NCBI RefSeq assembly: GCF_014197245.1
Contig: NZ_JACIFF010000002.1
Location: forward strand, 120,250 to 184,249
Source of the DNA: Neolewinella aquimaris
Lineage (GTDB): Bacteria > Bacteroidota > Bacteroidia > Chitinophagales > Saprospiraceae
Direction of reading: 5' to 3'
DNA length: 64,000 nucleotides
Shown piece by piece: positions 7,536 to 16,380 of the stretch (the stretch's first letter is position 1; every line of letters begins with the position of its first letter). A model generated the notes under the pieces. That model was not told where the DNA came from, searched no databases, and saw nothing but the letters and a program-made list of their open reading frames with translations. The position numbers and the translations under genes were made by a program.

Positions 7536-9308
7536 GTGAATGCACCCGAAACCTACTACACCGAGCTGGCCCGGACCCAACTGGACCGCGCCCGGCGGTT
7601 GCAACAGTGCTATGATCGGCTCGCGATCGTGCGGTTGCTGTTCGTTGTCGGCTTCGTGGGCTTACTCATTTTCTCCTGGTCTACCGGCTTCTGGGCGGGA
7701 GCGTTGACCACCCTTACCGGAACCGTCCTGCTTGCCTTCGGCGTGCGCTACCACCAGCGTATCGGACAGGCGGCGGCGGGTGCGCGGGTGCAGGGTCAAC
7801 TGGCCGAAGCGGAGATCACTGGCTTAGCCCACCAATTCAGTCAGTGGCCTGACGGCAGGGAGTATGCGTCTCCCGATCACCCGTATGCGGGCGACCTGGA
7901 CATTTTCGGGCCCCACTCCCTCTTCCAGTACCTCAACCGGACCGTTACCGCCATCGGTAGCCACCGACTGGCGGAACAATTATCGATTCCGGCACCCCAT
8001 CCGGTTTCGGAAACCCGCCGTGCCGCGGGCCGCGAACTGGCCACTCGCCCCGATTGGTGTATGGAATTCCGCACCCGCGGCAACGAACTCGCCGACGACC
8101 CCGCCTACGCCCGCAGGCTGCTGGAGTGGGCGAACCGGCCGGCGGTCGTCACCGGAGCTTACGCACGGGCAATGCGGTTTGCCGCACCCGCCCTGAGCGC
8201 GATCGGCATATGGTTCTCCTTTACCCAGCAACCCTGGCAACTGGGACTGTTGTTTTTCATTCCCGCCTTTCTGCTGCTGCGGCGCTATTCGGAGGCAGCG
8301 GCCACCGAACACGCCTATACCGCCCAGGCGGGCCGCATACTGCAGGGCTACCAGCGGCTGTTCCAGCATATGGAAGCCGAAGCAAGCGAGCTCCCCACCG
8401 CGTCCGCCGCCATCGGGCGGTTGTCCTTTTACGTTAGCCAGCTGGACGTTCGCTATAACCCCTTCGTATTCATGCTGGAGATTACGGGGCTCTGGAGCAT
8501 TCAGTGGCTGTACCGACTCGATAGCTGGCGCACCGCCCACCGGGACGACCTTCCCCGCTGGCTCGAGGCGCTCGCCGAGACCGATGCCCGGGTGTCGTGG
8601 GCTACCCTGCGCTTCAATCAGCCCACCTGGACAGAGCCGGAGCTGACGGACGAAAAAGTACTACAGGCCACGGGACTCGCCCACCCCCTGCTGCCGCCCA
8701 CCGGGAGGGTGACCAATGACGTCAGCATGTCCACCGACGGGCATATAGATCTGGTAACGGGCAGCAACATGGCCGGCAAATCCACCTGGCTGCGTACGGT
8801 CGGCATCAATATCGTACTTGCCCGTGCCGGTGGCCCCGTATGTGCACTGCGCCTGCGCACCGCCGCCCTACAGGTTTGGACCTCCATGCGTACCCACGAC
8901 GACCTGAGCGAGAGCACTTCCAGTTTTTACGCCGAACTGAAGCGGCTCAAGGCGATCATCGAGGCCGTAAGCGATTCCGAACAGCAGGTGTTTTTTCTGC
9001 TCGACGAAATCCTGAAGGGGACCAACAGCCGCGATCGACACACCGGCTCGCGTGCCCTGATCCGACAGCTGATTCGCGAGCGGGGTGCCGGCATTATTGC
9101 CACCCACGACCTGGAACTTGCCGCCCTCGAAAACGAGCCCGGCAGCCGGGTGGAAAACTACGCGATGGAAGTGCAGACTAAAAACGGAGAACTGGTGTTC
9201 GACTACAAGTTGCACCGGGGTGTAAGTCGTAGTTTTAACGCCACCGCGCTGATGGCCCGGATGGGCATCGACATCGACCCCGAAGACATAAAATTGACCC
9301 ACGACTAA
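7536..9308 (+). CDS. membrane-anchored MutS-like ATPase
   Basis: 590 residues from the GTG at 7536. The C-terminal 200 residues are a MutS-family ABC ATPase: Walker A 'GSNMAGKST' near residue 409, a Walker B/signature region 'FFLLDEILKGTNSRDRHTGS', and the switch His in 'IIATHDLELAALE'. Upstream is a reduced MutS core/lever region. The N-terminus has two hydrophobic helices (about 28-44 and 47-66) and a second pair lies near 210-250, so the protein is probably anchored in the inner membrane. The mismatch-recognition and connector domains of true MutS are absent. This kind of protein recurs in Bacteroidota and its substrate is unknown; ordinary mismatch repair is unlikely. It is followed 11 bases later by galE. 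Confidence 0.82.
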   Translation: MNAPETYYTELARTQLDRARRLQQCYDRLAIVRLLFVVGFVGLLIFSWSTGFWAGALTTLTGTVLLAFGVRYHQRIGQAAAGARVQGQLAEAEITGLAHQFSQWPDGREYASPDHPYAGDLDIFGPHSLFQYLNRTVTAIGSHRLAEQLSIPAPHPVSETRRAAGRELATRPDWCMEFRTRGNELADDPAYARRLLEWANRPAVVTGAYARAMRFAAPALSAIGIWFSFTQQPWQLGLLFFIPAFLLLRRYSEAAATEHAYTAQAGRILQGYQRLFQHMEAEASELPTASAAIGRLSFYVSQLDVRYNPFVFMLEITGLWSIQWLYRLDSWRTAHRDDLPRWLEALAETDARVSWATLRFNQPTWTEPELTDEKVLQATGLAHPLLPPTGRVTNDVSMSTDGHIDLVTGSNMAGKSTWLRTVGINIVLARAGGPVCALRLRTAALQVWTSMRTHDDLSESTSSFYAELKRLKAIIEAVSDSEQQVFFLLDEILKGTNSRDRHTGSRALIRQLIRERGAGIIATHDLELAALENEPGSRVENYAMEVQTKNGELVFDYKLHRGVSRSFNATALMARMGIDIDPEDIKLTHD

Positions 9309-9319
9309 TCCACCCATAC

Positions 9320-10336
9320 ATGAGTAAAGGAAAAATATTGGTAACCGGCGGCACCGGATACATCGGCAGCCACACCGTAGTGGACCTGATCGAGAACGGC
9401 TTCGAAGTTGTCAGCGCCGATAATTACCACAACAGCAAGGCCAGCGTCCTGGACGGCATCGAGGCGATCACCGGCGTGCGGGTGGTGAACCACAACATCG
9501 ATCTGGCGGACCAGGCGGCTACCGAAAAGCTCTTCGCCAGTCATAAATTCGACGGGGCCATCCACTTTGCCGCCTACAAAGCGGTGGGGGAAAGCGTCGA
9601 TAAGCCGCTGGAGTACTTCCGCAACAACCTGAACAGCCTGATCAATGTGATCGACGGACTGCGCAAACAGGGCAACAGCAACCTGGTGTTCTCCTCCAGC
9701 TGCTCGGTGTACGGCAACGCCGATGAGCTGCCCGTCACCGAACACACCCCGCGGAAGGACGCCGAAAGTCCCTACGCCCGCACGAAGCAGGTAGGAGAGG
9801 ATATTCTGTACGACTTCTGCGCCAAGCACAAAGATTTCTCCGCCATCCTGCTCCGTTACTTCAATCCCGCCGGCGCCCACCCCAGCGGCAAGATTGGTGA
9901 GGATGCCTCGAACGCAGCCAGCAACCTCGTGCCCGTGATCACGGAGGTCGGTGCGGGCAAGCGGGAAAAAATGACCGTCTTCGGCGACGATTACGATACC
10001 CGCGACGGCAGTTGCGTACGCGATTACATCCACGTGTCCGACCTGGCACACGCCCACACCCTGGCCCTGGAATACCTCATCGGCGGCAAGGCCAGCGAGA
10101 ATCCCGCCCTGTTCAATCTGGGTATCGGAGAGGGTCTCACTGTCCTGGAGGTGATCGAAGCCTTCGAGAAGGTCAGTGGCCGGAAATTGAACTACGAGAT
10201 CGGTCCCCGCCGCCCGGGCGACGTGATCGCCGTATTCGCCGATCGCAGCAAGGCAACGAATGAGTTGGGTTGGCAGCCCAAGTACGGCGTCGAGGAAATC
10301 ATGCGCACCGCCTGGAACTGGGAAGAGAAACGGTAG
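9320..10336 (+). CDS. galE: UDP-glucose 4-epimerase
   Basis: 338 residues, the usual GalE length. The NAD-binding Rossmann motif 'GGTGYIGSH' is at residues 9-17. The catalytic Ser and Tyr-x-x-x-Lys are in 'SSSCSVYG' and 'SPYARTKQ'. The substrate-binding 'LRYFNPAGAHPSG' and the 'RDYIHVSDLA' segment are present, as is the late 'GPRRPGDVI' motif. It interconverts UDP-glucose and UDP-galactose and supplies galactose for envelope polysaccharides. It lies directly after the MutS-like gene and 3 bases before the PhnP-like hydrolase gene, so the three are likely one transcript. Confidence 0.95.
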   Translation: MSKGKILVTGGTGYIGSHTVVDLIENGFEVVSADNYHNSKASVLDGIEAITGVRVVNHNIDLADQAATEKLFASHKFDGAIHFAAYKAVGESVDKPLEYFRNNLNSLINVIDGLRKQGNSNLVFSSSCSVYGNADELPVTEHTPRKDAESPYARTKQVGEDILYDFCAKHKDFSAILLRYFNPAGAHPSGKIGEDASNAASNLVPVITEVGAGKREKMTVFGDDYDTRDGSCVRDYIHVSDLAHAHTLALEYLIGGKASENPALFNLGIGEGLTVLEVIEAFEKVSGRKLNYEIGPRRPGDVIAVFADRSKATNELGWQPKYGVEEIMRTAWNWEEKR

Positions 10337-10339
10337 CGG

Positions 10340-11101
10340 ATGTACTTACGCCTACTCGGAACGGCCACCTCCCAGGGTGTTCCCGTCATCGGTTGCCGGT
10401 GTGCAGCCTGCACCTCCAGCGACCCGCGCGACAACCGCCTGCGGACCGCAGCCATCGTATGCGCTGATGATGCCCGTATCGCCGTCGATGCCGGCCCGGA
10501 CTTCCGCGCTCAGATGCTCGCCGCGCGCACCGACCGCCTCGACGGCATCCTGCTGACCCACGAACACAACGACCACACGGCCGGCATCGACGACGTACGT
10601 CCGTTCTGTTTCATGCAGCAAATCGATATGCCGGTGTACTGCCTGCCGAGGGTGGCCAGGGAACTAAAGGAACGCTTCGCCTATGCGTTTACCGACTACC
10701 CCGGCGTGCCTAAACTTGACGTACGTGAGGTAGCTTTCGGCGACCGCATTCCCCTGGGCAGTACCACGATCGAACTGCTCCGGGTCAACCACGGCAAGCT
10801 GCCCATTCTCGGATTTCGGGTCGGTGACCTGGCCTACCTTACCGATGCCAAGGTGCTGCCGGAGGCTAGTCTGGACCGCCTGCGCGGACTGGAAACGCTG
10901 GTCATTTCCTGTCTGAACTTTCACGGGACCCACAGCCATTTGTCGGTGGAAGAGGCTCTGGCGTACGTAGACCTACTACAGCCGCGGCGGGCCGTACTTT
11001 TCCACCTGAGCCACCGCCTCGGACCCCACGCGACCTTTGCCGCCCAGCTTCCGGCCGGCGTAGAGCTGGGATACGACGGAATGAAGTTAATGCTCCGTTA
11101 A
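10340..11101 (+). CDS. PhnP-like metallo-beta-lactamase-fold phosphodiesterase
   Basis: 253 residues. An N-terminal Cys cluster 'GCRCAAC' (Cys19, Cys21, Cys24) resembles the structural zinc site of PhnP. The metal-binding motif 'THEHNDH' (His74, His76, Asp78, His79) and Asp50 in 'DAGPDFR' belong to the MBL-fold hydrolase active site. Further His residues occur at 'NFHGTHSHLS' and 'FHLSHRLG'. PhnP proteins hydrolyse cyclic phosphodiesters such as phosphoribosyl 1,2-cyclic phosphate, but no phn lyase genes are nearby, so the substrate here is open. It starts 3 bases after the galE stop codon. Confidence 0.85.
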   Translation: MYLRLLGTATSQGVPVIGCRCAACTSSDPRDNRLRTAAIVCADDARIAVDAGPDFRAQMLAARTDRLDGILLTHEHNDHTAGIDDVRPFCFMQQIDMPVYCLPRVARELKERFAYAFTDYPGVPKLDVREVAFGDRIPLGSTTIELLRVNHGKLPILGFRVGDLAYLTDAKVLPEASLDRLRGLETLVISCLNFHGTHSHLSVEEALAYVDLLQPRRAVLFHLSHRLGPHATFAAQLPAGVELGYDGMKLMLR

Positions 11102-11152
11102 AGCAATACAACCATTTCGTTCTGCTCCTAGTCCATTCGTTACCTGAGCTAC

Positions 11153-11160
11153 TATCTTTG
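11153..11160 (+). promoter_or_regulatory. -7 promoter element TATCTTTG
   Basis: An exact TAnnTTTG match, followed after 8 bases by the ATG at 11169. The predicted transcript has a leader of only about 2 nt. Confidence 0.65.
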
Positions 11161-11168
11161 CGGCCCCT

Positions 11169-12989
11169 ATGCACCACCCTTCCTTTCTCGTTGTCGCACT
11201 GCTGTGCTTGCTGCCGGTAGTAGGCTGGAGTCAGGAAGCCCCCGCGCCCGAAAAGCAAGTGGTCAGCATCGACCACGCGAATGAACTACGGATGCTGCAA
11301 CGGGCCAGCGTACAGCGGCTGATCGGTGAAGTAGAGCTAAGCCAGGACAGCATCTTCATGTACTGCGACAGCGCCGAACTGGTCAGCGAGGTGCAACTGT
11401 ACGCCTACGACAATGTGGTGGTCCAGCAGGGCGACAGCATCGCCGCCTTCGCCCAGTACCTCGACTACAATGCCGAAACCCTGCTGGCCAAGCTCCGGAA
11501 CGAGGTGGTACTCAAGCGGGGACAGACCGAACTGTTTACCGATCGGCTGGACTACAACCTGGCGACCAAACTGGCGACCTACCATACCGGGGGGCGGGTC
11601 ACCAACGCCGGCACGGAACTAAGCAGTACTCATGGGTACTACTACGCCGACAACCGCAACGTGTACTTTCGCGACAGCGTGCTCGTGGTCGACGAACGCT
11701 TTGAAATGCGGGCGGATACCCTGCGCTACGACCTGGCCAACGAGCGGGTCTATTTCCTCGGCCCCACGGTGATTCGCAGCGATACCCACAACATCTACTG
11801 CGAGAGCGGCTACTACGACGTTGCGCTCGACGAGGCCGTCTTCCGCACCAACGCACAGTACCGCAGCGGCGAACGGCTGGCCGCGGCCGACTCGATCCAG
11901 TATTTCGGCAACCGGCAGTTGTACGTCCTGGAGGGTGATGCCTACGTCGCGGAGGGAAAATTTCAGCGCGCCACCGCCGAACGGATCAACTACTTCCGGG
12001 CCGAAGACCGCTACCAGCTTGCCGGCAATGCAACCGTGATCGACTCCGCCCAGACCGTCAGCGGAGACTCCATCGACTACAATGCGGTGACCGCCAGTTA
12101 CGCGGTGTCCGGCGGAAGGCCCAGCGTCTCCAATCCACCGATGATCATGACGGCCGATCGCATGTACTCGGACGAGGTCAGCGGACTCGGACGGGCGGTG
12201 GGTAACATCGTCTGGGAAGACACTACCGCCAAGCTGAAGATCGAGGCGGATGAGGCGCGGTACGATCAATCGACCGGCTACCTCAAGGCCTCCGGGGGCC
12301 GAAACGGACGTGCCCTGCTCACCACCTTTCTCGATCAGGACACCCTGTTTATGGCCGCCGATACGCTGCTATCCGTTCGCTCGGACGACGTTGATGCGCA
12401 GGGAGATACGGTACGCTACTTATCGGCCTACCCCGACGTGCGGATTCTGAAGAGCGACCTGCAGGCCGTTGCCGACTCACTGGGCTTCAACACCGTCGAT
12501 TCGGTGCTTACCCTGTACCAAAACCCCGTGCTGTGGCAGGATACCAGTCAGCTGACCGCGGACACCATCGACCTGTATTTACGTAACGAACAGCCCGATA
12601 GGGTACATCTGCGCAGGAACGCTATGGTGATTACCTCCCCCGACCTCATATTCTATAACCAGGTAAAGGGGAAGGACATCGTCGCACATTTTGACAGCAG
12701 CCAGTTGAAGCGAACAGAGGTGAAGGGCAATGCCGAAGCCATTTATTACGCCCAGGACGATCAGGGTGCCTACATCGGGGTGAATAAAACGGCGTGCAGT
12801 ATGATGGTCCTTTACTTCGCCCGGGGGGGCGTGGAGCGCATTAAATTTCTGAGTGCCCCCTCGGGCCGGCTCGACCCCATGGATGCCGTCAATCACGAAG
12901 GATACCGCCTCGACGGATTCCGGTGGGAGGACCGCCGGAGACCACGGCGCTTTGAGGATCTCTTTGCTCGCCCTCCCGAACTTCAATAG
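11169..12989 (+). CDS. OstA-like (OstA_2) periplasmic protein, LPS transport family
   Basis: 606 residues with a signal peptide (about 1-21, ending in VGWSQ). The body is a long run of short beta strands with repeated D-S and Y-x-N/Y-x-A units ('DSIFMYCDSAELVSEV', 'DYNAETLLAKL', 'DSIDYNAVTASYAV'), as in the beta-jellyroll of LptA and of the LptD N-terminus. No C-terminal barrel of LptD type is seen, so it is an OstA/LptA-type bridge or chaperone for lipopolysaccharide in the periplasm. It has its own promoter element directly upstream. The BatE-like gene starts 13 bases after its stop codon. Confidence 0.82.
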   Translation: MHHPSFLVVALLCLLPVVGWSQEAPAPEKQVVSIDHANELRMLQRASVQRLIGEVELSQDSIFMYCDSAELVSEVQLYAYDNVVVQQGDSIAAFAQYLDYNAETLLAKLRNEVVLKRGQTELFTDRLDYNLATKLATYHTGGRVTNAGTELSSTHGYYYADNRNVYFRDSVLVVDERFEMRADTLRYDLANERVYFLGPTVIRSDTHNIYCESGYYDVALDEAVFRTNAQYRSGERLAAADSIQYFGNRQLYVLEGDAYVAEGKFQRATAERINYFRAEDRYQLAGNATVIDSAQTVSGDSIDYNAVTASYAVSGGRPSVSNPPMIMTADRMYSDEVSGLGRAVGNIVWEDTTAKLKIEADEARYDQSTGYLKASGGRNGRALLTTFLDQDTLFMAADTLLSVRSDDVDAQGDTVRYLSAYPDVRILKSDLQAVADSLGFNTVDSVLTLYQNPVLWQDTSQLTADTIDLYLRNEQPDRVHLRRNAMVITSPDLIFYNQVKGKDIVAHFDSSQLKRTEVKGNAEAIYYAQDDQGAYIGVNKTACSMMVLYFARGGVERIKFLSAPSGRLDPMDAVNHEGYRLDGFRWEDRRRPRRFEDLFARPPELQ

Positions 12990-13002
12990 CTACTTTTACG
13001 TG

Positions 13003-13764
13003 ATGCGGAACCGGCCGATTGTTTTCTTCCTTCTTTTGGCAACTTCACTCTGCGGAGCTCAGGATACCTATACACTTGCCAGTGCTCAACAGGAACTAGA
13101 AGCGGCCGACTACCTCCATGCCGTAGAAATTCTGGACAGCATCGAACGTACGGGAGTGGTGAGTGCAGACTTTTACCACGCACTTGGCAATGCCCGCTTC
13201 GAAAGCGGGCAGATCGGACCCGCTATTCTAGCCTACGAGCGCGGGCTTCGCCTTCGTCCGGGAAATAAAGACTTACTCAATAATTTGCGGTACGTGCGGG
13301 AGGAGGCGGGGCTTACCTTACCGGACATACCCGATTTCTTCTTGCTGAGGTGGTGGAAGGTGGCCGGCGCGGCTATGGGCACAACGACCGCCTACGCCCT
13401 GAGCCTGGTCTTTTGGTGGCTGGCGGTGGCGGGAACCGTGTGGTGGTACCTGCGGCGGCGGCAGATGGAAGAGAAGCGTCGGTTCGCCCTGCTGCCCCTC
13501 TCGGTAATCGGCATGGTACTTGCCGCCACTTTCTTTCTGCTCGGACGGAGCCGGTATGCCTACTTACACGCTACGGAGGAGGCGGTACTTACGGCACCCG
13601 CAGCTACCCTGCGCGTCTCCCCTACCGCGGCGGGATCCGTGGAGGCCGAGTTGGAGGCCGGCCACAAGGTGCGCATTGTCGACGAGGTAAACCGCTTCGT
13701 TAAGGTGCAGCTGGTCGACGGCCGTCAGGGCTATTTGCTCCGGGAAAGCCTGGATATTATTTAG
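13003..13764 (+). CDS. BatE-like TPR/SH3 membrane protein
   Basis: I chose the ATG at 13003 (253 aa), which directly precedes a signal peptide (residues 1-18, ending CGAQ); the longer frame runs back into the previous gene. Residues about 22-95 form TPR helices ('FYHALGNARFESGQIGPAILAYERGL'). Two membrane helices follow at about 120-147 and 164-183. The C-terminal 60 residues are an SH3-like domain ('AATLRVSPTAAGSVEAELEAGHKVRIVDE'). This TPR-TM-TM-SH3 order is that of BatE in the Bacteroidota bat (aerotolerance) clusters. No other bat genes adjoin it; a BatA-like gene is far away at 50840. Its exact function is unproven. Confidence 0.75.
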   Translation: MRNRPIVFFLLLATSLCGAQDTYTLASAQQELEAADYLHAVEILDSIERTGVVSADFYHALGNARFESGQIGPAILAYERGLRLRPGNKDLLNNLRYVREEAGLTLPDIPDFFLLRWWKVAGAAMGTTTAYALSLVFWWLAVAGTVWWYLRRRQMEEKRRFALLPLSVIGMVLAATFFLLGRSRYAYLHATEEAVLTAPAATLRVSPTAAGSVEAELEAGHKVRIVDEVNRFVKVQLVDGRQGYLLRESLDII

Positions 13765-13790
13765 GTAATGGAAGCCGGATTTCCGTCCGG

Positions 13791-14000
13791 TCAGAGCAGG
13801 TCCTTGACGCTTACCCAGAGTCCGCCAATTACTCCCACCAAACTAAGCAGAATGGTTATCCAGGGGTTAGTACCGAGCTGGCCATCTAACCAGATGCCGA
13901 TGAAGATGCACACGCCGATCGTCCCGATCAACTGCGCACCGATGCCCATGTACTTCGTCCAGGCGCGGGCATCGTTCTTTCCATTAGTTGGTGAAGGCAA
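13791..14000 (-). CDS. atpZ: AtpZ/AtpI-family small membrane protein
   Basis: The conserved part 'NDARAWTKYMGIGAQLIGTI' followed by 'FIGIWLDGQLGTNPWITI' and a second hydrophobic helix is the AtpZ family, a two-helix protein normally encoded at the head of F-ATPase operons. I propose the TTG at 14000 as start (69 aa), which gives a normal-length N-terminus. The only other in-frame ATGs are at 13949, which would truncate the conserved NDARAW segment, and at 14117, inside the porP gene. The start remains uncertain. No ATPase subunit gene is next to it: it lies between the 3' ends of the BatE-like and porP genes. The family is linked to F-ATPase assembly or Mg/Ca supply, and here it would act in trans. 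Confidence 0.7.
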   Translation of the reverse strand: MPSPTNGKNDARAWTKYMGIGAQLIGTIGVCIFIGIWLDGQLGTNPWITILLSLVGVIGGLWVSVKDLL

Positions 14001-14101
14001 CGGGAGGTAGTTTATCCGGTGAAAGCAAACGCCGAAAACCGAAACCTGTAACGATGGCCCACAATTGCTAAGGGCCCGCAGTGACGATCCAGGGCGTCTG
14101 G

Positions 14102-15148
14102 CTAGAACTGCGGACAATATACGCCCCGACGCTGGTTGCCACAGATCTTGTACTGCAGCGACAGTTCGAAGCCGCCGTTGCCGTCCGTTGCCACCTTCAG
14201 GTCGCTGGTGTTGATGTCGTAGCTGAATCCGAGGGCGAAGTTTTCGTAGTCGAACCGCGTGCTGAGGATCAGCGCATCGGTCAGCACGCTGCTGTCCAGC
14301 CGATTGCTGATACGGGTATAGAGACCGACCTGAAAGGCCTGGGTTGAGGTATTGCGGCCGCCGTCGAGCAGAAACTTGACGTTCGTACCGGCATTCACCT
14401 GGAAGCTAGGGCCCTGGCTCATCAGAATGACACCGGGGACCAGACCGACACGGTCGTTCATCATAAATTCACCACCGGCGTGGGCGGTGTAGCGGCTGTA
14501 GAGTAGGTCCTCTCCATCGTTGGAGAAACTCTGATTCGCCCGATTGAGGTGGTGAAAAGCACCACCTACGTACAGGCTATTGTTTTCGTCGAAGACCATA
14601 AACCAGAGCAGTCCTCCGGCAATGTCGGCGAACAGAAACTGGTCGCGATCCAGGCCACTCTCCCCACTCGGTGCGCCGGGATCGAATCCGCCGTCGCCAT
14701 CGTGCTGGGATCCCCACCGCAGGGCAAGGAAGTTGAGGCTCCGCTGGGCGGCACCGAATTCCGCACCGGCTACGAGGTAGTTGCCGAACTTGCGGCTGCC
14801 CCCCATCTTTTTGGAGTAGCTGGCGGATGCCTTAGCGGTGGTGGTGGCAAAATCCGCTTCTCCGGCGCGGTCGCCCCAGAAGGTACCGCCGAATCCGAAG
14901 AAATCATTACGCCCGACTGCGACGCGTTGGTCGTAGCTTACGCTATACGTTTGAAAGGCGTTGCTGCCGAGCACCGAGGCCCACTGGCTGCGGTAGTTGA
15001 TCGCGATGCGGCTGTTGCAATTCATCACCCCCGTCATGGCCGGGTTGAGGTTGAGGGGTGACATGTAAAACTGCGAAAAGTGGATGTCCTGCGCCTGCAG
15101 GCCAAGGCCACAGAGCAGCAAAAACAGGAGGGTATGGACTAGCTTCAT
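14102..15148 (-). CDS. type IX secretion system membrane protein PorP/SprF family
   Basis: 348 residues with a signal peptide (1-19, ending LQAQ). The mature start 'DIHFSQFYMSPLNLNPAMTG' is the hallmark of the PorP/SprF family. The rest has the strand pattern of an outer-membrane barrel and ends in 'YKICGNQRRGVYCPQF'. Such proteins work with type IX secretion and often partner with a particular secreted protein; the 915-aa CHU_C protein at 16367-19114 is the nearest candidate, which is inference. Upstream lies the 136-base stretch 15149-15284 and then the small-RNA candidate, so its own promoter is probably within that stretch. Confidence 0.92.
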   Translation of the reverse strand: MKLVHTLLFLLLCGLGLQAQDIHFSQFYMSPLNLNPAMTGVMNCNSRIAINYRSQWASVLGSNAFQTYSVSYDQRVAVGRNDFFGFGGTFWGDRAGEADFATTTAKASASYSKKMGGSRKFGNYLVAGAEFGAAQRSLNFLALRWGSQHDGDGGFDPGAPSGESGLDRDQFLFADIAGGLLWFMVFDENNSLYVGGAFHHLNRANQSFSNDGEDLLYSRYTAHAGGEFMMNDRVGLVPGVILMSQGPSFQVNAGTNVKFLLDGGRNTSTQAFQVGLYTRISNRLDSSVLTDALILSTRFDYENFALGFSYDINTSDLKVATDGNGGFELSLQYKICGNQRRGVYCPQF

Positions 15149-15284
15149 AATCGTAGAGCGGCGGTTTAAACTTTGTTTTTGAGAGACGTCGGGCTAAATC
15201 AGAGCCGTGGACAAAATACGTATATACACCGGGTCAGCGCCCGTGCAGAGGTAACGCGATCCACAACCGGATTAGTCTATAAAC

Positions 15285-15318
15285 AAAAAAAAGACCGGTT
15301 GCGCAAGCGCAGCCGGTC
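15285..15318 (-). terminator. intrinsic terminator, minus strand
   Basis: An 11-bp stem with one G-U pair and the loop CAAG/CTTG is followed on the minus strand by a run of eight T (15292 down to 15285). On the plus strand the hairpin is preceded by the A-run and has no T-run after it, so it terminates minus-strand transcription only. Confidence 0.8.
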
Positions 15319-15440
15319 CGGAAATAAACACCTAAAACCCTATTAATACCTTTAGGCCTCGTCGGAGGCCAATGTCTTTACCCGCTGGCGTGCAAATTAA
15401 TTAGTTGTAAGTGAGCCGACACAACTAATGTTCTGGGCGT
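15285..15440 (-). ncRNA. candidate small RNA (or attenuated leader) between porP and the BASS gene
   Basis: On the minus strand a perfect -7 element is followed by about 155 nt without an ORF. The stretch contains three hairpins: a 9-bp stem (15421-15429 with 15400-15408, 12-nt loop), a 6-bp stem (15365-15370 with 15355-15360, 4-nt loop), and an 11-bp stem (15308-15318 with 15293-15303) directly followed by eight U. This is the layout of a free-standing small RNA with an intrinsic terminator. Because porP begins 136 bases further downstream on the same strand, the element could instead be a regulated leader. I do not recognise a known family; 6S-type folding is not obvious. It occupies most of the 341-base gap between the two genes. 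Confidence 0.6.
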
Positions 15441-15444
15441 GCCA

Positions 15445-15452
15445 CAAAAATA
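15445..15452 (-). promoter_or_regulatory. -7 promoter element TATTTTTG for the small-RNA candidate
   Basis: An exact TAnnTTTG match on the minus strand. A start is expected near 15440. A TTTG lies 12 bases upstream (15468-15465), closer than the usual -33 element, so that half is weak. It diverges from the BASS gene at 15490. Confidence 0.6.
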
Positions 15453-15489
15453 GAGGGAAAATTCCAAATGGGAAAATATCAACCGTAAA

Positions 15490-16380
15490 ATGATCGACAT
15501 CCTGATCACCATTGTACTGGCCCTGATTATGTTCTCGATTGGCTTGAGTCTCAAGACAGTGGACTTTCGTCACCTCTTTATTGCTCCTCGTGTCCTTTCT
15601 TATGGATTGTTCCTACAATTAATGGTGTTACCGGCATTAGCGTTTACCGTGGTCGGACTGGCCGATCTGCCGCCCGCATTTTCTATCGGATTTTTAATTC
15701 TTTCGGCCTGTCCGGGCGGACTTTCCAGCAATTTTATTTCTTTCCTCCTGCGTGCCAATACGGCGCTTGCCGTCAGCCTCACGATTTGCAACTCTACGGT
15801 AGCCATGTTTTCCGTGCCCTTCATCATCAATCTGGCCCTGGAAATCTACCAGCCGGGCACCGGCGCGACACATTTGCCCATGGTGCCCACGGCACTCCGT
15901 CTTTTCGCAATTGTCTTGCTGCCGGTCCTCGCCGGAATGGGGGCTCGCCACCTCTTCCCCCGGCGGAGTGAAGTCATCCAGCCGCACCTAAGGCGCTTGG
16001 CAATGGTACTCCTCGGACTGGTCTTCACGCTCAAGCTACTGGCGCCCGCCTCTCACGGGGGCAGCGCGTTTACCCTTACGGAGGTAGGTCAGATCCTTCC
16101 GGTTGCCCTACTCATCAACCTGCTCGCGCTGTCGACGGGGCGCATCGGGGGCGCGCTGTTCGGTCTGGACACCAACAATCAGATCACCCTCGGGGTGGAG
16201 ATCGGTATTCAGAATACGAGCCTCGCCTTCCTGATCGCCGGCAGCTTTCTCGGCAACGATGAGGCGATAAAGCCCGCCCTGATTTATGCCATGTTTACCT
16301 TCTTCACCGCGCTGGGCTACGGCCTCTTGCTCAAACCCCGCATGTACCGGCGTATCCGCAAGGACCTTACCGGTTGGTGA
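15490..16380 (+). CDS. bile acid:sodium symporter (BASS) family transporter
   Basis: 296 residues and almost entirely hydrophobic, with nine or so membrane helices beginning at residue 3 (ILITIVLALIMFSIGLSL). The conserved 'LSACPGGLSSNFISFLLRANTALAVSLT' region and the later 'EIGIQNTSLAFLI' segment, with the paired Glu/Gln sodium-site positions, identify the BASS fold. Members import organic anions with sodium; the substrate cannot be deduced here. Its 3' end overlaps the end of the CHU_C gene on the other strand by 14 bases. No partner gene adjoins. Confidence 0.9.
   Translation: MIDILITIVLALIMFSIGLSLKTVDFRHLFIAPRVLSYGLFLQLMVLPALAFTVVGLADLPPAFSIGFLILSACPGGLSSNFISFLLRANTALAVSLTICNSTVAMFSVPFIINLALEIYQPGTGATHLPMVPTALRLFAIVLLPVLAGMGARHLFPRRSEVIQPHLRRLAMVLLGLVFTLKLLAPASHGGSAFTLTEVGQILPVALLINLLALSTGRIGGALFGLDTNNQITLGVEIGIQNTSLAFLIAGSFLGNDEAIKPALIYAMFTFFTALGYGLLLKPRMYRRIRKDLTGW

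Noticed and set aside
15149-15489. Possible tmRNA or 6S RNA in the porP/BASS gap
   Set aside because: No tRNA-like end with CCA and no long 6S-type closing stem; kept only as an unclassified small-RNA candidate.
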